64,000 nucleotides of DNA from Micromonospora sp. NBC_01796 (GTDB lineage: Bacteria; Actinomycetota; Actinomycetes; Mycobacteriales; Micromonosporaceae): contig NZ_CP109078.1 of the NCBI RefSeq assembly GCF_035917455.1, positions 6,308,001 through 6,372,000 of the forward strand, given 5' to 3'. Positions 24,578 to 33,759 of the stretch are shown here, one piece after another. The notes beneath the pieces were generated by a model that saw nothing but the letters and a program-made list of their open reading frames with translations, did no database searches and was not told the origin of the DNA. Made by a program: the position numbers and the translations under genes. The first letter of the stretch is position 1; every line of letters begins with the position of its first letter.

Positions 24578-25291
24578 ATGACTGTGACAGGACGCCTGGA
24601 GCTCGTCGCACTCGACGCGCCGGACATCGAGAAACTCGCCTCGTTCTACGCGGAACTCACCGGTTGGGAGATCGTCCGGAAGGACTCCGACTGGATCACG
24701 GTGCGGACGGCGGACGGCCAGGAGATCGCCTTCCAACTCGCCCCGAACCACGTCGCTCCCCAGTGGCCCGGACAGGAGCACCCGCAGCAGTTCCACCTCG
24801 ACCTGCTGGTCGACGGGCACGAGGCGGCGGCGCAGCGGGCCGTCGAGCTCGGTGCCACCAAGCTGGCCGAGGGCGCGACCTGGATCACGCTGGCCGACCC
24901 CGCCGGGCACCCGTTCGACCTCTCCCAACGTGACGGCGTCGGCCCGACGATGGGGCTGTTCGCCCCGACGATCGACGCGCCCGACAGCTCGGCGCTGGCT
25001 CGCTTCTACGCCGAACTGCTCGGCATGGAGGTCACGTACGAGGGCCCCGAGGGTGCGCTCATCGCCGGTGACGGCAAGAGCGTGATGTTCCAGCAGGTGA
25101 GCGACTACAACCCGCCTCGGTGGCCGGACCCGACCAAACCCCAGCAGGCGCACCTCGACATCCTCGTCGACGACCTCGACGCAGGGGAGGCGCGGGCGCT
25201 GGAACTGGGAGCGTCGCGGCTGGACGGTGGCGGTGAGCGGTTCCGGGTCTTCGCCGACCCGGCGGGACACCCGTTCTGCCTGACCTCCTAG
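24578..25291 (+). CDS. Two-domain VOC (glyoxalase/bleomycin-resistance fold) protein
   Basis: A 237-residue protein made of two tandem VOC modules of about 115 residues, each starting with a beta strand and a DAPD segment followed by FYAEL (residues about 10-20 and 130-150), and each ending in DPAGHPF. VOC proteins include glyoxalases, dioxygenases and drug-binding resistance proteins; this tandem type is common in actinomycetes and rarely characterised. Cytoplasmic. The ATG at 24578 is preceded by GGGGG. A 16-bp hairpin follows the stop. Confidence 0.9.
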   Translation: MTVTGRLELVALDAPDIEKLASFYAELTGWEIVRKDSDWITVRTADGQEIAFQLAPNHVAPQWPGQEHPQQFHLDLLVDGHEAAAQRAVELGATKLAEGATWITLADPAGHPFDLSQRDGVGPTMGLFAPTIDAPDSSALARFYAELLGMEVTYEGPEGALIAGDGKSVMFQQVSDYNPPRWPDPTKPQQAHLDILVDDLDAGEARALELGASRLDGGGERFRVFADPAGHPFCLTS

Positions 25292-25401
25292 GAACCGTCG
25301 GCCGGCGGACGAACCGCGCCCATCAGGGCCGCCCCGGTCCGTCCGTCGGTGGGCGTCCCGCCCGGATGGACCTCGGCCACGCCGAGTCCGGTTCGCCCCG
25401 G

Positions 25402-25435
25402 CGGTGCCCGTGCCGTGACCACGGCACGGGCACCG
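25402..25435. terminator. Long hairpin after the VOC gene
   Basis: Arms CGGTGCCCGTGCCGTG (25402-25417) and CACGGCACGGGCACCG (25420-25435) are perfectly complementary over 16 bp with only 2 bp between them, so the real loop includes the innermost pairs. It lies between the VOC and RibD-like genes. Confidence 0.65.
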
Positions 25436-25497
25436 TCCCGGGGCAGCTGCCGTGACGAGTGGGCGGACGGCGGGACCCGATCGGGAGGAAACGAGGG

Positions 25498-26109
25498 ATG
25501 AGAAAGCTGATCGTGAGCACCTTCCTGACCCTCGACGGGGTCATGCAGGCCCCGGGCGGGCCGGGGGAGGACGACGACCACGGTTTCCCGTACGGCGGCT
25601 GGATGGTCAACTACTGGGACGAACAGGTCGCCGGGGCCATGGCCGAGGTGATGCGCCCGCCGTTCGACCTGGTTCTCGGGCGCAGGACCTACGACATCTT
25701 CACCTCGTACTGGCCGCACGCCTCGGCGGAGGACGGCGCCGGCCCGATGAACGACGCCACCAAGTACGTCGCGTCGCGCGGTCGTCCGACCCTGGAGTGG
25801 CGCAACTCGGTCCTGATCGAGGGGGACGCGGCCGAGGGTGTCCTGGCGCTCAAGCAGGAGGACGGTCCGGAGTTGCAGGTGCACGGCAGCGGAAACCTGG
25901 TCCAGACGTTGCTGCGCCACCACCTGGTCGACCGTTACCACCTGTTGGTCTTCCCCGTGGTCCTCGGCGCGGGCAAGCGGCTGTTCGCGGAGGGCGTCGT
26001 TCCCGGCGGGCTGAGGCTGGTCCACAGCGCGGTCTCCGGCACCGGCGTCATGATCGGTACGTACGAGCCAGCCGGCGAGATCATCCCCGGTTCGTTCACG
26101 TCCGCCTGA
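25498..26109 (+). CDS. RibD C-terminal/dihydrofolate-reductase-like protein
   Basis: A 203-residue protein of the RibD_C family (YwjB/YyaP-like), an NADPH-binding fold related to dihydrofolate reductase. LIVSTFLTLDGVMQAPGG at the N-terminus, VLGRRTYD and the GSGNLVQTLL region are typical. Most members are uncharacterised oxidoreductases. The ATG at 25498 has GGGAGGAAACGAGGG upstream and is preferred over an ATG at 25459, which only adds an Arg-rich extension. Confidence 0.9.
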   Translation: MRKLIVSTFLTLDGVMQAPGGPGEDDDHGFPYGGWMVNYWDEQVAGAMAEVMRPPFDLVLGRRTYDIFTSYWPHASAEDGAGPMNDATKYVASRGRPTLEWRNSVLIEGDAAEGVLALKQEDGPELQVHGSGNLVQTLLRHHLVDRYHLLVFPVVLGAGKRLFAEGVVPGGLRLVHSAVSGTGVMIGTYEPAGEIIPGSFTSA

Positions 26110-26214
26110 CGCCTCCTCGTCGTACATCGGGTTCGTCCTCCCCGCACCTTTTGTCCCGAAGCATTCCTGGGCGTACTCATCGTCCAACGGCTCCCGACCT
26201 GTGGTCGACCCATC

Positions 26215-26228
26215 ATTGACGCGTCAAT
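26215..26228. promoter_or_regulatory. Operator-like palindrome, MarR site 1
   Basis: ATTGACGCGTCAAT is a perfect 14-bp palindrome that contains the likely -35 hexamer TTGACG of the MarR operon. Confidence 0.7.
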
Positions 26229-26243
26229 CATGCGAGCTATGGT
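26216..26243 (+). promoter_or_regulatory. Promoter of the MarR operon
   Basis: TTGACG (26216-26221) and TATGGT (26238-26243) are 16 bp apart. The -35 lies in operator 1 and the -10 abuts operator 2, so repressor binding would occlude both elements. Confidence 0.6.
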
Positions 26244-26254
26244 TGACGCGTCAA
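26243..26254. promoter_or_regulatory. Operator-like palindrome, MarR site 2
   Basis: TTGACGCGTCAA repeats the core of site 1, with centres 27 bp apart (about 2.5 helical turns). It ends just before the ribosome binding site of the MarR gene, which suggests autoregulation. Confidence 0.7.
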
Positions 26255-26263
26255 GGAGATGAG

Positions 26264-26791
26264 GTGCGGACCATGCGGGTTGGCGAGGAAGCCGTGGGCG
26301 CGGCGGCCCGGCGGCGGATGACGGCCGGGGAACTGGCGATCTGGCGGTCGTTGCTCGACACCACCGACGAACTCCGCAAGCTCCTGGGGGCGCAGCTGCT
26401 CCAGGAGTCGAACCTCTCGTCGGCCGACTACCAGGTGCTGTTGGCGTTGAACGAGGCGGACGGCCACCGGATGCGATCGTCGGAACTCGCCGAGAGCATC
26501 GACTGGGAGCGCAGCCGCCTGTCCCACCACCTCGGCCGGATGGAGCGGCGCGGACTGATCCGCCGCGACGACTGCGCCACCGACAACCGAGGATCCGAGG
26601 TCTCGCTCACCGACGACGGCGCGCGGATGTTCCGGGCCTCGACCGCGCCCCACCTCAGGGCCATCAAGAGACACTTCGGCGATGCCCTGACGCCCGAGCA
26701 GTTCGAGGCGCTCGCCGACATCCTGCGCACGCTGCGGGGCCACCTGCATCCGGCACCGGTCGCCGTTCCCGCCGAGGAGGGACGGTCATGA
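26264..26791 (+). CDS. MarR-family transcriptional regulator
   Basis: About 175 residues with the MarR winged helix: SSADYQVLLALNEADG, the recognition-helix region DWERSRLSHHLGRME and the wing LIRRDDCATDNRGSEVSLT. It probably represses its own operon through the two TTGACGCGTCAA palindromes. The GTG at 26264 follows AAGGAG at 6 bp; an ATG at 26273 is a possible alternative. The ATG of the next gene overlaps its stop. Confidence 0.9.
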   Translation: MRTMRVGEEAVGAAARRRMTAGELAIWRSLLDTTDELRKLLGAQLLQESNLSSADYQVLLALNEADGHRMRSSELAESIDWERSRLSHHLGRMERRGLIRRDDCATDNRGSEVSLTDDGARMFRASTAPHLRAIKRHFGDALTPEQFEALADILRTLRGHLHPAPVAVPAEEGRS

Positions 26792-27453
26792 CCGTTGGTC
26801 CGCCCGTACCGCCGCCGATGCCGCGGATCGCGGTGCTCGGAGCGGGGCACACCGGACCGGTGATCGCGAGGGTCGCGCTCGCCGCCGGCTATCCCGTGAC
26901 CATCGCGGCCTCCGGCGACCCCGCGCGGATCGCCCTCATCACGCAGGTGCTGGTACCCGGCGCCGAGCCACGGTGGGCCGCCGACGCCGTCACGGACGCC
27001 GACATCGTGGTGCTGGCCATCCCGCTGCACCGGTTCGCGACCTTCGACCCCACCGTCGTCGCCGGCAGGGTCGTCGTCGACACGATGAACTACTGGCCAC
27101 CGATCGACGGTGTCCAGGAGATGTTCGACGACCGCCGGTACGGCAGCAGCGAGATCGTCCAACGGCGGCTCGCCCGGTCCACCGTCGTCAAGTCGTTCAA
27201 CCAGTTCGGCTACCACGAGCTGGAGGAGGAACGCCGCCCGCCGGGCTCACCCGAACGCCGTGCGCTCGGCGTCGCCGGGGACGACCCCGCCGCGGTGAAG
27301 GTCGTGGCGGAACTCGTCGAGCGTGTCGGCTACGACAGCGTACGACTCGACAGTCTCCGTGCCGGCCGCCTGCTGGAACCGGGTGGCCCCGTCTTCGGCG
27401 CCTCGCTGCGCCGGGCCGAGTTCGAGCTGGCCCTGGAGACCGGGTCCGGGTAG
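26788..27453 (+). CDS. NADP(F420)-binding reductase-like protein
   Basis: A 221-residue Rossmann protein of the NADPH-dependent F420 reductase / YqeC-like group. The dinucleotide loop is VLGAGHTGPV, where the second glycine position is occupied by H-T-G, followed by DIVVLAIPL and VVDTMNYWPP. It is coupled to the MarR gene by an ATGA overlap and followed by an LLM-type oxidoreductase. The pair could therefore regenerate and use a reduced deazaflavin or flavin cofactor. The cofactor assignment is inference. Confidence 0.85.
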   Translation: MTVGPPVPPPMPRIAVLGAGHTGPVIARVALAAGYPVTIAASGDPARIALITQVLVPGAEPRWAADAVTDADIVVLAIPLHRFATFDPTVVAGRVVVDTMNYWPPIDGVQEMFDDRRYGSSEIVQRRLARSTVVKSFNQFGYHELEEERRPPGSPERRALGVAGDDPAAVKVVAELVERVGYDSVRLDSLRAGRLLEPGGPVFGASLRRAEFELALETGSG

Positions 27454-27528
27454 GCCGGGCCCCGTCCCGCCGGTCCCACCCCACCCGGGCTCGCCACCCC
27501 ACCACCGCCCAGAACAGAGAGACTCGAC

Positions 27529-28611
27529 GTGAGCACCGCACCCCAGGACGCCGTACCGACCGCAGCGACCGAGAGCGGGCGGTTCCCCCTCGTGCTCGGC
27601 CTCGACACCTTCGGCGACGTCAGCCACGACGAGGGCGACCGCCCCCTCACCCACGCCCAGACCATCCGCAACGTCGTCGAACAGGGCGTCCTCGCCGACC
27701 GGGTCGGGGTGGACTTCTTCGGCATCGGCGAGCACCACACCGACGACTTCCCGCTGTCGGCGGCCGACGTGGCGCTCGCCGCGATCGCCGCGCGTACGAG
27801 CCGGATCCGGGTCGGGTCGGCGGTCACCGTACTGAGCTCGGACGATCCGGTACGGGTGTTCCAGCGCTACTCCACCCTCGATGCCATCTCCGGCGGCCGG
27901 GCGGAGGTGATCCTCGGACGCGGTTCCAGCATCGACTCGTTCCCGCTGTTCGGTTACGACCTCGCCGACTACGAGAAGCTCTTCGAGGAGAAGGCGCACC
28001 TCTTCTCCGAGCTGCTCAAGGGCGGGCCGGTGACCTGGCAGGGCAGGACACGTGCCCCGCTGCGCGACCAGGACGTGGTGCCGTACACCGAGTCCGGGCC
28101 CTTCCCTGCCTGGATCGGCGTCGGCGGCAGCCCGCAGTCGGTCATCCGCGCCGCGCGTTACGGCTACTCCCTGATGCTGGCGATCATCGGTGGCTCCCCG
28201 GCCCGCTTCGCGCCCTTCTCCGAACTCTTCCACCAGGCGCTGGAGAAGCTCGGACAGCCCGCACGACCGGTCGGCGTCCACTCACCCGGACACGTCGCCG
28301 CCACCGACGAGCAGGCCCTCGACGAGTTCTGGCCGCGCTACCTGGAGGTCATCCGGCGGGTCGGCAAGACCCGGGGTTTCGCCGTACCGACGAAGGATTC
28401 CTTCCGGTTCGAGACCGGGCCGAACGGGGCGCTCTTCGTCGGCTCGCCGGAGACCGTCGCGCGGAAGATCGCGGCCAACCTCACCGCGCTCGGCGCGACC
28501 CGCTTCGACCTGAAGTACGGCATGGGCGGCCTGTCCCACGGCGCGCTGATGACCAACATCGAGCTGTACGGCACAAAGGTCATTCCCCGCGTACGCGAAC
28601 TCCTGGCCTGA
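27529..28611 (+). CDS. LLM-class flavin-dependent oxidoreductase
   Basis: A 360-residue luciferase-like TIM-barrel monooxygenase. LVLGLDTFGDV at the N-terminus, FFGIGEHHTDDFPLSAADV and RIRVGSAVTVLSSDDPVRVF are strong family markers. It would oxidise a small organic substrate with reduced flavin from a partner reductase, for which the preceding Rossmann protein is a candidate. No signal peptide. The GTG at 27529 is preceded by AGAGAGA. A 14-bp hairpin follows. Confidence 0.93.
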   Translation: MSTAPQDAVPTAATESGRFPLVLGLDTFGDVSHDEGDRPLTHAQTIRNVVEQGVLADRVGVDFFGIGEHHTDDFPLSAADVALAAIAARTSRIRVGSAVTVLSSDDPVRVFQRYSTLDAISGGRAEVILGRGSSIDSFPLFGYDLADYEKLFEEKAHLFSELLKGGPVTWQGRTRAPLRDQDVVPYTESGPFPAWIGVGGSPQSVIRAARYGYSLMLAIIGGSPARFAPFSELFHQALEKLGQPARPVGVHSPGHVAATDEQALDEFWPRYLEVIRRVGKTRGFAVPTKDSFRFETGPNGALFVGSPETVARKIAANLTALGATRFDLKYGMGGLSHGALMTNIELYGTKVIPRVRELLA

Positions 28612-28629
28612 GCGCGGCCGGCGGTGCCC

Positions 28630-28666
28630 CGTCGTGGGGTCGGCGTACCTCTCCGACCCCACGACG
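28630..28666. terminator. Bidirectional hairpin
   Basis: Arms CGTCGTGGGGTCGG (28630-28643) and CCGACCCCACGACG (28653-28666) form a perfect 14-bp stem with a 9-nt loop between the convergent oxidoreductase and secreted hydrolase genes. Confidence 0.75.
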
Positions 28667-28676
28667 AGGTCCACCG

Positions 28677-31136
28677 TCAGACGGTGTCGTCGTCGAGCAC
28701 GGTGAGCCAGGCGAACCCGTCACCGATCATGGCACCGGTGGGTGCCGAGATGGTGATCTTGTAACGCAGGGATGCCGTGTTGACGGCCGTGTTGCCGACC
28801 AGCGGCACCTCGATCCGTGCCCCGGTGGCTCCCTTGGGGATGGTCACCGGGAACGACAGCAGCGGCACCTGTCCCGCCGACGCGGACCCGCTCGCCGCCG
28901 CCTGGACCTGGACCGTCGCGGCGCTCCCGAGCCGGTCGCTCAGGGTCAGCCGCATCGTCGCGGTGCCCGGTCCGGCTCCCTCGCTCACGGTGGCGTCGGC
29001 GATGCTGACCTGCGCCGCACCGGTGGCACCACCACCGCCCACGGACGGGGTGTCGAAGGTGATGTCGGACAGGTACGCCCCACCCGTTGGCGTGGCCGGG
29101 CGTACGGTGACGAAGCGGATGTCCCGCAGATCCACCCCGCGCATCGAGTCGATCGGCAGGCGGACGGTACGCAGCCACGTCTTGCCCAGCCGGCTGATCC
29201 CGTTCGGTGTGTTCGTCGAGGCCGGGAAGGGATCGAGGGCGGGGCTCACGGCTCCCACCCGTACGGTCGAGGTTCGGCCGGACCGGTCGACCACCGCGAC
29301 GTCGAGATCGACGTCTCCCACCGCGGCCTCGTCCCGGGCCACCCGCAGGGTGAGCGCGTCGTACCTGCGCACGTCCCGGTCACCCGGCGGGAGGGCCACC
29401 CGCACCTGCGGGGACGTGGACGCAGGGCTCCACTGGACCCGCAGGACCGGGCTGGTCGGTACCGACGTGGCGAAGGTGGCCGGCGTCCAGTGCGGGATCT
29501 TCGACGTCGCCGTGGTCGCCGAACACGGTGTGTCTCCGGCGGGGACCCGCGAGGCGACGCTGTGGCAGTACGCGCCGAGGTCGAAGCCGGAGATCGAGAC
29601 GTTCCCGGTCGGCCGTTCCAACGGGGCGAGGTCCAGGCGGCGCGAGCCGGGCTGCTGGGCCTGGGTGTACACCTCCGCCCGGCCGGTCGACGGCACCGTG
29701 CCGTCGGTGCCGTCGAACAGCGGCAGGAACGCGGTCTCCCCACCCTGTACGAGCCGGAAGAACCCGGCCATGTACGCCGTACCGACGGCGCGCTGCTCGG
29801 CACTGGTCAACCGGGTCGGGCTGGCGCTGCCGCACACCTCGTCGTTGGCCGGCGACCAGTCGTCGTTCGACGGTGAGACGGAGACGCCGGGGGTCCACTC
29901 GGTGTTGAAGAAGTTGTGGTTGGCTCCCATGACCATCAGGGAGGTACGCAGCACGTTGTCGTCCACCGAGTAGCGGGTGTCGTCGAAGAAGTGCTGCCCC
30001 TGCTGGTTGGAGACGTCACCGTCGCAGTAGGGGAGCAGCACCGCCATCGGGACGTCCGGCAGGGTGGGGCGACCGAAGTCGACGGGTGCGAGCGGCAGTA
30101 CGGCGCGGATGCCGTACGGGTGCCGGCCCTCGGCGTTGAGCAGGGCGGCCTCCACCACGCCCTCACCGCCGCGCGAGTGCCCCATCAGCCCGACGTTGCG
30201 CAGGTCCAGCCGCCCGGACAGCGGGTGGCGCGACCACGGGAAGCCCTTGCTGTCGTTCCACTTCGCCAGCAGGTCCAGGTGTTTCATCACCAGTTGCCCA
30301 CGTGCCAGTGCGCCGTTGTCGTCGGTGTTGGTGGCGTCCTTGGCGTTGATGCCGTTGGCGCTGATCGACACGACGACGTAACCGTGGCTGGCCAGGGACT
30401 CGGCGGTCTCGGAGTAGCCGAGGTAGCTGTCGATCGGGATGAACCCGGTCAGGCATGGCCAGTTGCTGTTGTTGGTCTGTCGGGTGGTGGGGTTGTAACA
30501 CGCCGAGTGCCGGCCGTGCAGGAAGACCACCACGGGGCGCTCGCCCTTGGCGCGGGCCGGGGCGTACACCGCGGCACGCAGCTCCACCGGGAGGTTGTCG
30601 AGGCCGGTCAGGGTCGTGGCACTGTCGCCGAGGTTGTAGTCGAGCCGCTCGACGCCGTACCGGCCCGGGGTGGCCGGGTCGGTGTAGACCGGCTTCCGCT
30701 TGTGTGGGCCCTTGCGGGTGGGCGGCACCGCGGCGGACCGCTGCGGCGACGGCTGGAGGTCCGGCACCGTACCGTTCCAGCCGACGTCGACGCGCTCGGC
30801 GCCGGTGACGGCGGCGTCGGTGGTCTCGGTGCTGAGGGTCAGCCCGTCCGCGGACTCCCTGGCGGTGCCGATGATGCGGCCGTCGACGGCCAGTTCCGGT
30901 ACGGCGTCACGGACCGGCAGCGGCTCGTCGAGTCGCAGCTCGACCCGCCATCCGCCGTCCGGCAGGCTCTCCACGCTGAAGTCGTTCGAAGCGCCGACGC
31001 CGACCGGATCCCCGGCGGGGCTGGCGGCGGCCGGAGCGGTGATCAGGACGGGTACGGCGATACAGCCGGCGAGTACGGCGGCCGACAGTGCGGCCACCGC
31101 TCGGGCTCGGCCGCGTGGTGGGGCGAAACGGGCCAT
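28677..31136 (-). CDS. Secreted multidomain alpha/beta hydrolase
   Basis: An 819-residue exported protein. A Sec signal (residues about 12-40, ending PAAASP) is followed by an N-terminal beta domain and an alpha/beta-hydrolase domain (about 190-450) with VVVFLHGRHS and the nucleophile elbow GHSRGG. A candidate acid lies in PYCDGD and a His in MGANHNFF. The C-terminal third is beta-rich and ends with a Calx-beta-like module (VSEGAGPGTATMRLTLS). The family resembles secreted lipases and polyester hydrolases in layout, but the substrate is unknown. A strong hairpin lies just past its stop. Confidence 0.82.
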   Translation of the reverse strand: MARFAPPRGRARAVAALSAAVLAGCIAVPVLITAPAAASPAGDPVGVGASNDFSVESLPDGGWRVELRLDEPLPVRDAVPELAVDGRIIGTARESADGLTLSTETTDAAVTGAERVDVGWNGTVPDLQPSPQRSAAVPPTRKGPHKRKPVYTDPATPGRYGVERLDYNLGDSATTLTGLDNLPVELRAAVYAPARAKGERPVVVFLHGRHSACYNPTTRQTNNSNWPCLTGFIPIDSYLGYSETAESLASHGYVVVSISANGINAKDATNTDDNGALARGQLVMKHLDLLAKWNDSKGFPWSRHPLSGRLDLRNVGLMGHSRGGEGVVEAALLNAEGRHPYGIRAVLPLAPVDFGRPTLPDVPMAVLLPYCDGDVSNQQGQHFFDDTRYSVDDNVLRTSLMVMGANHNFFNTEWTPGVSVSPSNDDWSPANDEVCGSASPTRLTSAEQRAVGTAYMAGFFRLVQGGETAFLPLFDGTDGTVPSTGRAEVYTQAQQPGSRRLDLAPLERPTGNVSISGFDLGAYCHSVASRVPAGDTPCSATTATSKIPHWTPATFATSVPTSPVLRVQWSPASTSPQVRVALPPGDRDVRRYDALTLRVARDEAAVGDVDLDVAVVDRSGRTSTVRVGAVSPALDPFPASTNTPNGISRLGKTWLRTVRLPIDSMRGVDLRDIRFVTVRPATPTGGAYLSDITFDTPSVGGGGATGAAQVSIADATVSEGAGPGTATMRLTLSDRLGSAATVQVQAAASGSASAGQVPLLSFPVTIPKGATGARIEVPLVGNTAVNTASLRYKITISAPTGAMIGDGFAWLTVLDDDTV

Positions 31137-31263
31137 CTCTGGTGTCTCCTCTCGCGCTGTGTGGGTCAGCGCGAGCGGACACTATGGAGCCCAGGTTCCA
31201 AATGATCTCTATCGAGGAAACGGCCGCGTTACCGAACTTCGCAAGATCGTCCAACCTCGACGC

Positions 31264-31304
31264 GCCGGGGAGCCACCGCACCCGTGGCGTGGTGGCTCCC
31301 CGGC
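31264..31304 (-). terminator. Terminator of the aldehyde dehydrogenase gene
   Basis: Arms GCCGGGGAGCCACC (31264-31277) and GGTGGCTCCCCGGC (31291-31304) form a perfect 14-bp stem with a 13-nt loop, 6 bp beyond the stop of the leftward aldehyde dehydrogenase gene. Confidence 0.75.
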
Positions 31305-31310
31305 GGAAGA

Positions 31311-32735
31311 TCAGCGCTGGATCGACTTGGTCTCCAGGAACTCCTCGAGACCCTGCCGGCCGAACTCCCGGCCGTTGCCGGACTGCTTGTAACCCCCGAA
31401 CGGCGCGAGCGGGTTCCACTGGGCGCCGTTGATGTCGACCTGGCCCGTACGCAGCCGCTTGGCGATCGCCAGGGCGTGTTCGCTCTCGCCGAACACGCCG
31501 GAGGTGAGGCCGTACACCGTGCTGTTGGCGATCTCGACGGCCCGGTCCTCGTCCGGGTACGGGATGATCGTGAGCACCGGGCCGAAGATCTCCTCCTGGG
31601 CGATGGCCGAGTCCGGGTCGACGTTCGCGAAGATCGTCGGTCGGACGTACGCGCCCTCGGTCAGGCCCTCGGGCCGGCCCGGACCGCCGAACACCAGGGT
31701 CGCGCCGTCGGCGATCCCACGCTCGATGTAGCCGTCGACCTTCCGCCGGTGCGCCTCGGAGGACATCGGGCCGATCCGGGTCGCCTCGTCCAGCGGGTCC
31801 CCGACCGTGTACTGCGCGGCGGCGGCGACCGCCAGTTCGACGATCTCGTCGTGCCGGGACGCCGGTACGAGCATCCGTGGCCACGCGCCGCAGACCTGGC
31901 CACCGTTGGAGAAGGCCATCATCAGGCCCTTGCCGACCGCCTGCTCCAGGTCGGCGTCGTCGAGGATGATGTTGGCGCCCTTTCCACCGAGTTCGAGCGC
32001 GACCCGCTTGACCGTCTCCGACGCGACCGCGGTGATCCGCCGGCCGGCCCGGGTGGAGCCGGTGAACGACACCATGTCGATGTCCGGGTGGGCCGAGATC
32101 GCCTCGCCGACCACGGGGCCGGTGCCGTAGACGACGTTGAAGACTCCCGCCGGCAGGCCCGCCTCGACGGTGACCTCGGCGAGGATCCGTGCCGTCAGCG
32201 GTGCGACCTCGGACGGCTTGAAGACCATGGTGTTGCCCGCCACCAGTGCGGGCGCCAGCTTCGAGGCGATCTGCTGGAGCGGGAAGTTCCAGGGCGTGAT
32301 CGCCCCGACGACGCCGATCGGCTCGCGGACGATCAGGGAGTTCCCGACCTGTTCGGTCCAGTCGAAGTCCCCGGCGAGCGCGGTGACGGACTCCACGACC
32401 GCGACCGGGAAGCCGACCTGGGCGGTGCGGGACATGGTGATCGGTGAGCCCATCTCGGCGGTGATCGCGGCGGCGATCTCCTCGACGCGGGCCTTCAGAC
32501 CGTCGGCAACTCGTCGCACCACGGCGGCCCGCTGGGCGGGGGCGGTCGCGGACCAGCTCGGGAAGGCGGCCCGCGCGGCGGCGACGGCCCGGTCGACGTC
32601 GGCGGCGGTGCCGGCCGGTACCTCGGCGACGATCCTGCCGGTGGCCGGGTTCACCACCGGGATGGTCCCGGCGGATCCGGTGACGGCCGCGCCGCCGATC
32701 CAGTGGGTGATTTCGGGGAAGGTGGCTGTGTCCAT
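31311..32735 (-). CDS. NAD(P)-dependent aldehyde dehydrogenase
   Basis: A 474-residue member of the aldehyde dehydrogenase superfamily. TPWNFPL, the cofactor-binding FTGSTRAGRRI, the catalytic-Glu region LELGGKGANII and the catalytic Cys in SNGGQVCGAW are all present. The length is normal. It oxidises an unspecified aldehyde in the cytoplasm. The ATG at 32735 is chosen because the protein then starts just before HWIGGAAV; the longer open frame is shadow. It diverges from an XRE-type regulator, its likely controller. Confidence 0.94.
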   Translation of the reverse strand: MDTATFPEITHWIGGAAVTGSAGTIPVVNPATGRIVAEVPAGTAADVDRAVAAARAAFPSWSATAPAQRAAVVRRVADGLKARVEEIAAAITAEMGSPITMSRTAQVGFPVAVVESVTALAGDFDWTEQVGNSLIVREPIGVVGAITPWNFPLQQIASKLAPALVAGNTMVFKPSEVAPLTARILAEVTVEAGLPAGVFNVVYGTGPVVGEAISAHPDIDMVSFTGSTRAGRRITAVASETVKRVALELGGKGANIILDDADLEQAVGKGLMMAFSNGGQVCGAWPRMLVPASRHDEIVELAVAAAAQYTVGDPLDEATRIGPMSSEAHRRKVDGYIERGIADGATLVFGGPGRPEGLTEGAYVRPTIFANVDPDSAIAQEEIFGPVLTIIPYPDEDRAVEIANSTVYGLTSGVFGESEHALAIAKRLRTGQVDINGAQWNPLAPFGGYKQSGNGREFGRQGLEEFLETKSIQR

Positions 32736-32900
32736 GAACCGACCGTGGCACCGCAGCCCGGTCGCGACCATGTGCTCCCTATCCGTGTATCGGCAGTACC
32801 TGGATCCGATCGGCGGGTGGTGTGAACCTGGGAACGGAACACCGGTTTGCTGTGAATTGTTGTGCAACACGACGCCCGGACGCGACGAGAGGACAGGACC

Positions 32901-33734
32901 GTGGATCGAGCCAGACTCGCCGACTTCCTCCGTACGCGCAGGGAGGCGCTCCAGCCCGAGGACGTGGGAATGCCGCGCGGGCAGCGCCGACGTACCGGCG
33001 GGCTGCGGCGCGAGGAGGTGGCCGTGCTCTCCGACATGTCGATCGACTACTACAGCCGGTTGGAGCAGCAGCGCGGTCCGCATCCGTCCGAGCAGATGCT
33101 CGCCTCCCTGGCCCGCGGACTGCGCCTCTCGCTGGAGGAACGCGACCACCTCTTCCAGCTTGCCGGCTACGCCACCCCGCAACGGACCGTACGCGCGGAG
33201 CACATCAACCCCGGCATGATGCGCATCTTCGACGGTCTCGAGGACGCCGCCGCCCAGGTGGTCAGTCACCTGGGGGAGACGCTGCGACAGACCCGTCTGT
33301 CCGTCGCCCTGCTCGGCGACGAGAGCACCTATACGGGTCTGGCACGCAGCAAGCACTACCGCTGGTTCACCGACCTCTCATCGCGGTCGATCCACCCCGA
33401 AGAGGATCATTCGGTACATAGCCGGCTCATGGTGGCGAACCTGCATGGTGCGTACACCCGTGACGGCAGGGGCTCACGGGCGGCCGAGATCGTCGACGCG
33501 CTCCTCCCGGTCAGCCCGGAGTTCGCCGAGCTGTGGCGGGAGCATCCGGTGGCGGGACCGTACTGCGCGCCCAAGCGCATCCAGCACCCGCAGCTCGGCT
33601 TCATCGAGCTGCACTGCCAGACGCTGGTCGACCCCGACCAGTCCCAGCTCCTGGTGGTCTACACCGCCGCTCCCGGCACCGAGAGCTACCGGAAACTGCA
33701 GTTGCTGTCGGTCATCGGCGACCAGCGCGCCTGA
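32901..33734 (+). CDS. XRE-family regulator with MmyB-like ligand domain
   Basis: A 277-residue protein. An N-terminal helix-turn-helix (about residues 5-75; LADFLRTRREAL, RTGGLRREEVAVLSDMSIDYYSRLEQ) is followed by an MmyB-like sensor domain (RWFTDLSSRSIHPEED, then a C-terminal VVYTAAPGTES). This is a very common actinomycete regulator type that usually controls a divergent oxidoreductase, here the aldehyde dehydrogenase. GTG start with AGAGGACAGGA upstream. Confidence 0.93.
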   Translation: MDRARLADFLRTRREALQPEDVGMPRGQRRRTGGLRREEVAVLSDMSIDYYSRLEQQRGPHPSEQMLASLARGLRLSLEERDHLFQLAGYATPQRTVRAEHINPGMMRIFDGLEDAAAQVVSHLGETLRQTRLSVALLGDESTYTGLARSKHYRWFTDLSSRSIHPEEDHSVHSRLMVANLHGAYTRDGRGSRAAEIVDALLPVSPEFAELWREHPVAGPYCAPKRIQHPQLGFIELHCQTLVDPDQSQLLVVYTAAPGTESYRKLQLLSVIGDQRA

Positions 33735-33759
33735 CCTTCGGCGGCGGGAGGGCCCTCCG

